Shown here: positions 5,080-6,602 of the stretch, piece by piece | Layout of the letters: every line of letters begins with the position of its first letter | Numbering within the stretch: the stretch's first letter is position 1 | DNA from: Candidatus Atribacteria bacterium | GTDB lineage: Bacteria > Atribacterota > Atribacteria > Atribacterales > Atribacteraceae | DNA: 6,602 nt | NCBI GenBank assembly: GCA_003561145.1 | Contig: PWXL01000227.1 | Span: 1 to 6,602 of the forward strand | Direction: 5' to 3' | Notes under the pieces: model-generated | Database searches by the model: none | What the model was told of the DNA's origin: nothing | The model's input: only the letters and a program-made list of their open reading frames with translations | Made by a program: the position numbers and the translations under genes

Positions 5080-6321
5080 ATGACCAGCAGGGAAAGAGTA
5101 CAAAAAGCACTCCACCACGAAGAAGCGGATAAAATCCCGGTCGATTGTGGGGGAATGCGTTCCACCGGCTTGTTGGGAATCGCGTATAACCGGTTGAAGC
5201 AACGGCTGGGTGTGACAGACGGAAAAACACAGATATACGACATGGTACAGCAGTTATGCATCCCCGAAAAATGGTACCTGGAGCGATTTCGTATCGATGT
5301 CGTTGACCTGGCCCGTGCGTTTGCTGATAATGAGGAAGAATGGAGAAAGTGGACACTGCCCGATGGTTCCCCGGCGGAGATACCCGCCTGGCTGAGGATA
5401 GAACGCAAAGGAGATTCCTGGGTCTGCATCGATGAGGATAACGATACAGTAGCGGAGATGCCCGCCGATTCACTCTATTTCGACCAGCTGATCTGGCCCC
5501 TCTACGGTGTTCGCAAGGACAATTTTGACGATCTCCCCCAATCCATCAAAAAAGTTATGTGGTCGCACATGACCGATCCCCTCTGGAAAAATTCCGAAAG
5601 AACTGACTTCTACCAGCTGGTTCGGGAAAAAGCCCGTACACTTTACGAGGAAACCGACTATGCGATCATGACCGGTTTTGGCGGCCAGTTGTTTGAAATG
5701 GGGCAATTTCTTTACCGTAATGACGAGTTCCTCCTGAACCTCGTTGCACACCGCAAAGAAATGGAAATAATGCTCGATAAACTGCTTGAAATCCACCTGT
5801 TAAAACTGGAACCTTTTCTCGACGCAATTACCCCTTATGTACAGATTATCGTTATGGGTGATGACCTGGGAACCCAAAACGGACCCATGATTTCCCCAAA
5901 GCTATACCGGGAAGTGTTTTTCCCCCGCCACCGGGAAATATACCAAATGGTCAAGAAAAAAACCGATATCTCCGTGTTTTTCCATTCATGTGGGGGTATC
6001 TATGAGTATTTACCCGACCTCATCGAAGCCGGAGTGGATATCATTAATCCCGTGCAAACACAAGCTGCGGGAATGGATCCTAAGCGACTCAAAAAAGAAT
6101 TTGGAAAAGATCTTGTCTTCTGGGGAGGAGGGGTCGACACCCAACATAATCTTCCCAATCTTCCAGCACAAGAAGTGAAAGAAGAAGTGAAGCGTAACGT
6201 GGAAATTTTCATGCCCGGGGGAGGATATGTCTTTAACCAGATTCATAACATCTTGGCTGATGTGCCTCCGGAAAATATAATCGCTATGTATGAAGCAGTT
6301 CACGAAATACAGCAATCATAA
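5080..6321 (+). CDS. Uroporphyrinogen decarboxylase-fold protein, MtaA/CmuA-like
   Basis: This is a 413-residue cytoplasmic TIM-barrel protein of the UroD superfamily. The N-terminus MTSRERVQKALHHEEADKIP is typical of the MtaA/CmuA-like branch, whose characterised members move methyl groups to or from corrinoid proteins or coenzyme M through a zinc site. It lacks the RQAGR motif expected in heme-pathway HemE, so a role in heme synthesis is unlikely. The zinc motif HSC is present (H302, C304). The third ligand, usually a late cysteine, is not found; the matching region YVFNQIHNILADVPPENI has a histidine (H389) that could replace it. DDLGTQNGPMISP (261-273) and GAGVDIINPVQ-like text around 318-326 are normal for this branch. 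The gene starts 22 bases after the MalG-type permease gene, so it belongs to the operon and may process the imported solute. No corrinoid protein gene is present here. The family call is firm; the reaction is unknown. Confidence 0.85.
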   Translation: MTSRERVQKALHHEEADKIPVDCGGMRSTGLLGIAYNRLKQRLGVTDGKTQIYDMVQQLCIPEKWYLERFRIDVVDLARAFADNEEEWRKWTLPDGSPAEIPAWLRIERKGDSWVCIDEDNDTVAEMPADSLYFDQLIWPLYGVRKDNFDDLPQSIKKVMWSHMTDPLWKNSERTDFYQLVREKARTLYEETDYAIMTGFGGQLFEMGQFLYRNDEFLLNLVAHRKEMEIMLDKLLEIHLLKLEPFLDAITPYVQIIVMGDDLGTQNGPMISPKLYREVFFPRHREIYQMVKKKTDISVFFHSCGGIYEYLPDLIEAGVDIINPVQTQAAGMDPKRLKKEFGKDLVFWGGGVDTQHNLPNLPAQEVKEEVKRNVEIFMPGGGYVFNQIHNILADVPPENIIAMYEAVHEIQQS

Positions 6322-6430
6322 TGCAATCCTTTTTCCAATGATAATAGCGACTCTCAGTCTTTCAATAAAGAGATCACATTCTCGTCAATAACTAAAAAAG
6401 TATTTTCGGAGACACCCATTCTCCCATTGC

Positions 6431-6479
6431 ATCTTCTGAATTCGATCTTCTCAATTCGATCGATCTTCTCAATTCGATC
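6431..6479. repeat. Tandem 18-bp repeat GATCTTCTCAATTCGATC with a degenerate third unit
   Basis: GATCTTCTCAATTCGATC occurs twice without a gap (6444-6461 and 6462-6479). A one-mismatch partial unit, ATCTTCTGAATTC, precedes them at 6431-6443. The units include GATC/CGATCG palindromes. The block is non-coding and lies about 110 bases after the last gene of the operon. It could arise by slippage, or be part of a mobile-element boundary or regulatory region. Confidence 0.6.
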
Positions 6480-6486
6480 GCCCTGG

Positions 6487-6535
6487 TGCCTCACGTAAAA
6501 ATCTTGATAAAAGGGATTCGTTGCCTCACGTAAAA
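6487..6535. repeat. Two direct copies of TGCCTCACGTAAAA, possible IS21-type end
   Basis: The 14-bp motif is exact at 6487-6500 and 6522-6535, with starts 35 bases apart. CACGTAAAAT-type motifs repeated near a TG boundary are characteristic of the ends of IS21-family insertion sequences as I know them. The outer copy begins with TG, which would be the element boundary. No transposase sequence is visible before the window ends. Operator sites for a downstream gene are an alternative. Confidence 0.4.
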
Positions 6536-6602
6536 TTCTATACCAAATTCACCTCCTTTGGGTAAGAAACCAGGTCATTTTTCCGGGATGCTATTTCCAT
6601 GA

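Larger units (their letters stand above)
6322..6602. other. Non-coding stretch after the ABC-UroD operon
   Basis: Apart from the two repeat blocks described separately, this stretch shows no supported gene. No strong terminator hairpin follows the UroD-fold gene; only a weak five-base-pair stem (TCTTT/AAAGA) is visible near 6360. On the minus strand a frame entering from the window edge reads through 6600 and ends at a TAG at 6538-6540 (last residues SYPKEVNLV). It contains a Shine-Dalgarno-like AAAGGAGGTGA. It could be the tail of a convergent gene, but it is too short to judge. Confidence 0.4.

Noticed and set aside
4776..5429. 217-codon minus-strand frame spanning the MalG-type permease and UroD-fold gene junction
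   Set aside because: It is antisense to two well-supported genes, is low-complexity in composition, and has no recognisable domain.
5080..6321. Calling the last gene hemE (heme-pathway uroporphyrinogen decarboxylase)
   Set aside because: The N-terminal RQAGR signature of HemE is absent, the HSC zinc motif of the methyltransferase branch is present, and the operon contains no heme genes.
6487..6535. CRISPR array made of the two 14-bp direct repeats
   Set aside because: There are only two copies, the repeat is too short and the spacer is 21 bases; no cas gene is in the window.
6538..6600. Minus-strand coding tail at the window edge
   Set aside because: Only about 20 codons are visible, no family is recognisable, and the apparent KEV residues come from a Shine-Dalgarno-like AAAGGAGGTGA. 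It is mentioned in the description of the gap but not called as a gene.

Overview
The window reads as chromosomal DNA from an anaerobic-type bacterium. It has strong AGGAGG-type ribosome binding sites, moderate base composition, and degenerate short repeats in nearly every intergenic gap. Such repeat-littered gaps are familiar from Bacillota-like and Atribacterota-like genomes. The ABC solute-binding protein has a plain AxA signal-peptidase site instead of a lipobox, which favours a diderm cell with a periplasm. This placement is an inference; no rRNA or other phylogenetic marker gene is present.

Layout, all genes on the + strand. Positions 1-218 are non-coding and hold a 97-bp palindromic repeat element (26-122) and a pyrimidine-rich repeat. 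A small lipoprotein gene of unknown function follows (219-545), closed by a perfect 16-bp hairpin (609-645). After a gap of simple repeats comes a ten-helix EamA/DMT-family permease (809-1666), whose start codon lies just behind a TATAAT box and has no Shine-Dalgarno sequence. Short CAGGAGTCAG repeats, a probable promoter and an orphan Shine-Dalgarno sequence precede the main operon.

The main operon (1833-6321) encodes a carbohydrate-type (CUT1) ABC importer and one enzyme: a periplasmic solute-binding protein, a MalF-type permease, a MalG-type permease, and a uroporphyrinogen-decarboxylase-fold protein of the MtaA/CmuA methyltransferase type. The two permease genes overlap by one base and the enzyme gene starts 22 bases after them, so these three are almost certainly co-transcribed. 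The binding-protein gene is separated from the permeases by 235 bases containing a strong hairpin, a usual arrangement for making more binding protein than permease. No ATPase gene is present, so a shared MsmK/UgpC-type ATPase elsewhere is expected. A reasonable but unproven reading is that the importer brings in an organic solute that the UroD-fold enzyme then acts on, possibly by methyl transfer.

Positions 6322-6602 hold no convincing gene. They contain a tandem 18-bp repeat and two direct copies of a 14-bp motif that resemble the repeated ends of an IS21-type element, so an insertion sequence may begin here and continue past the window.
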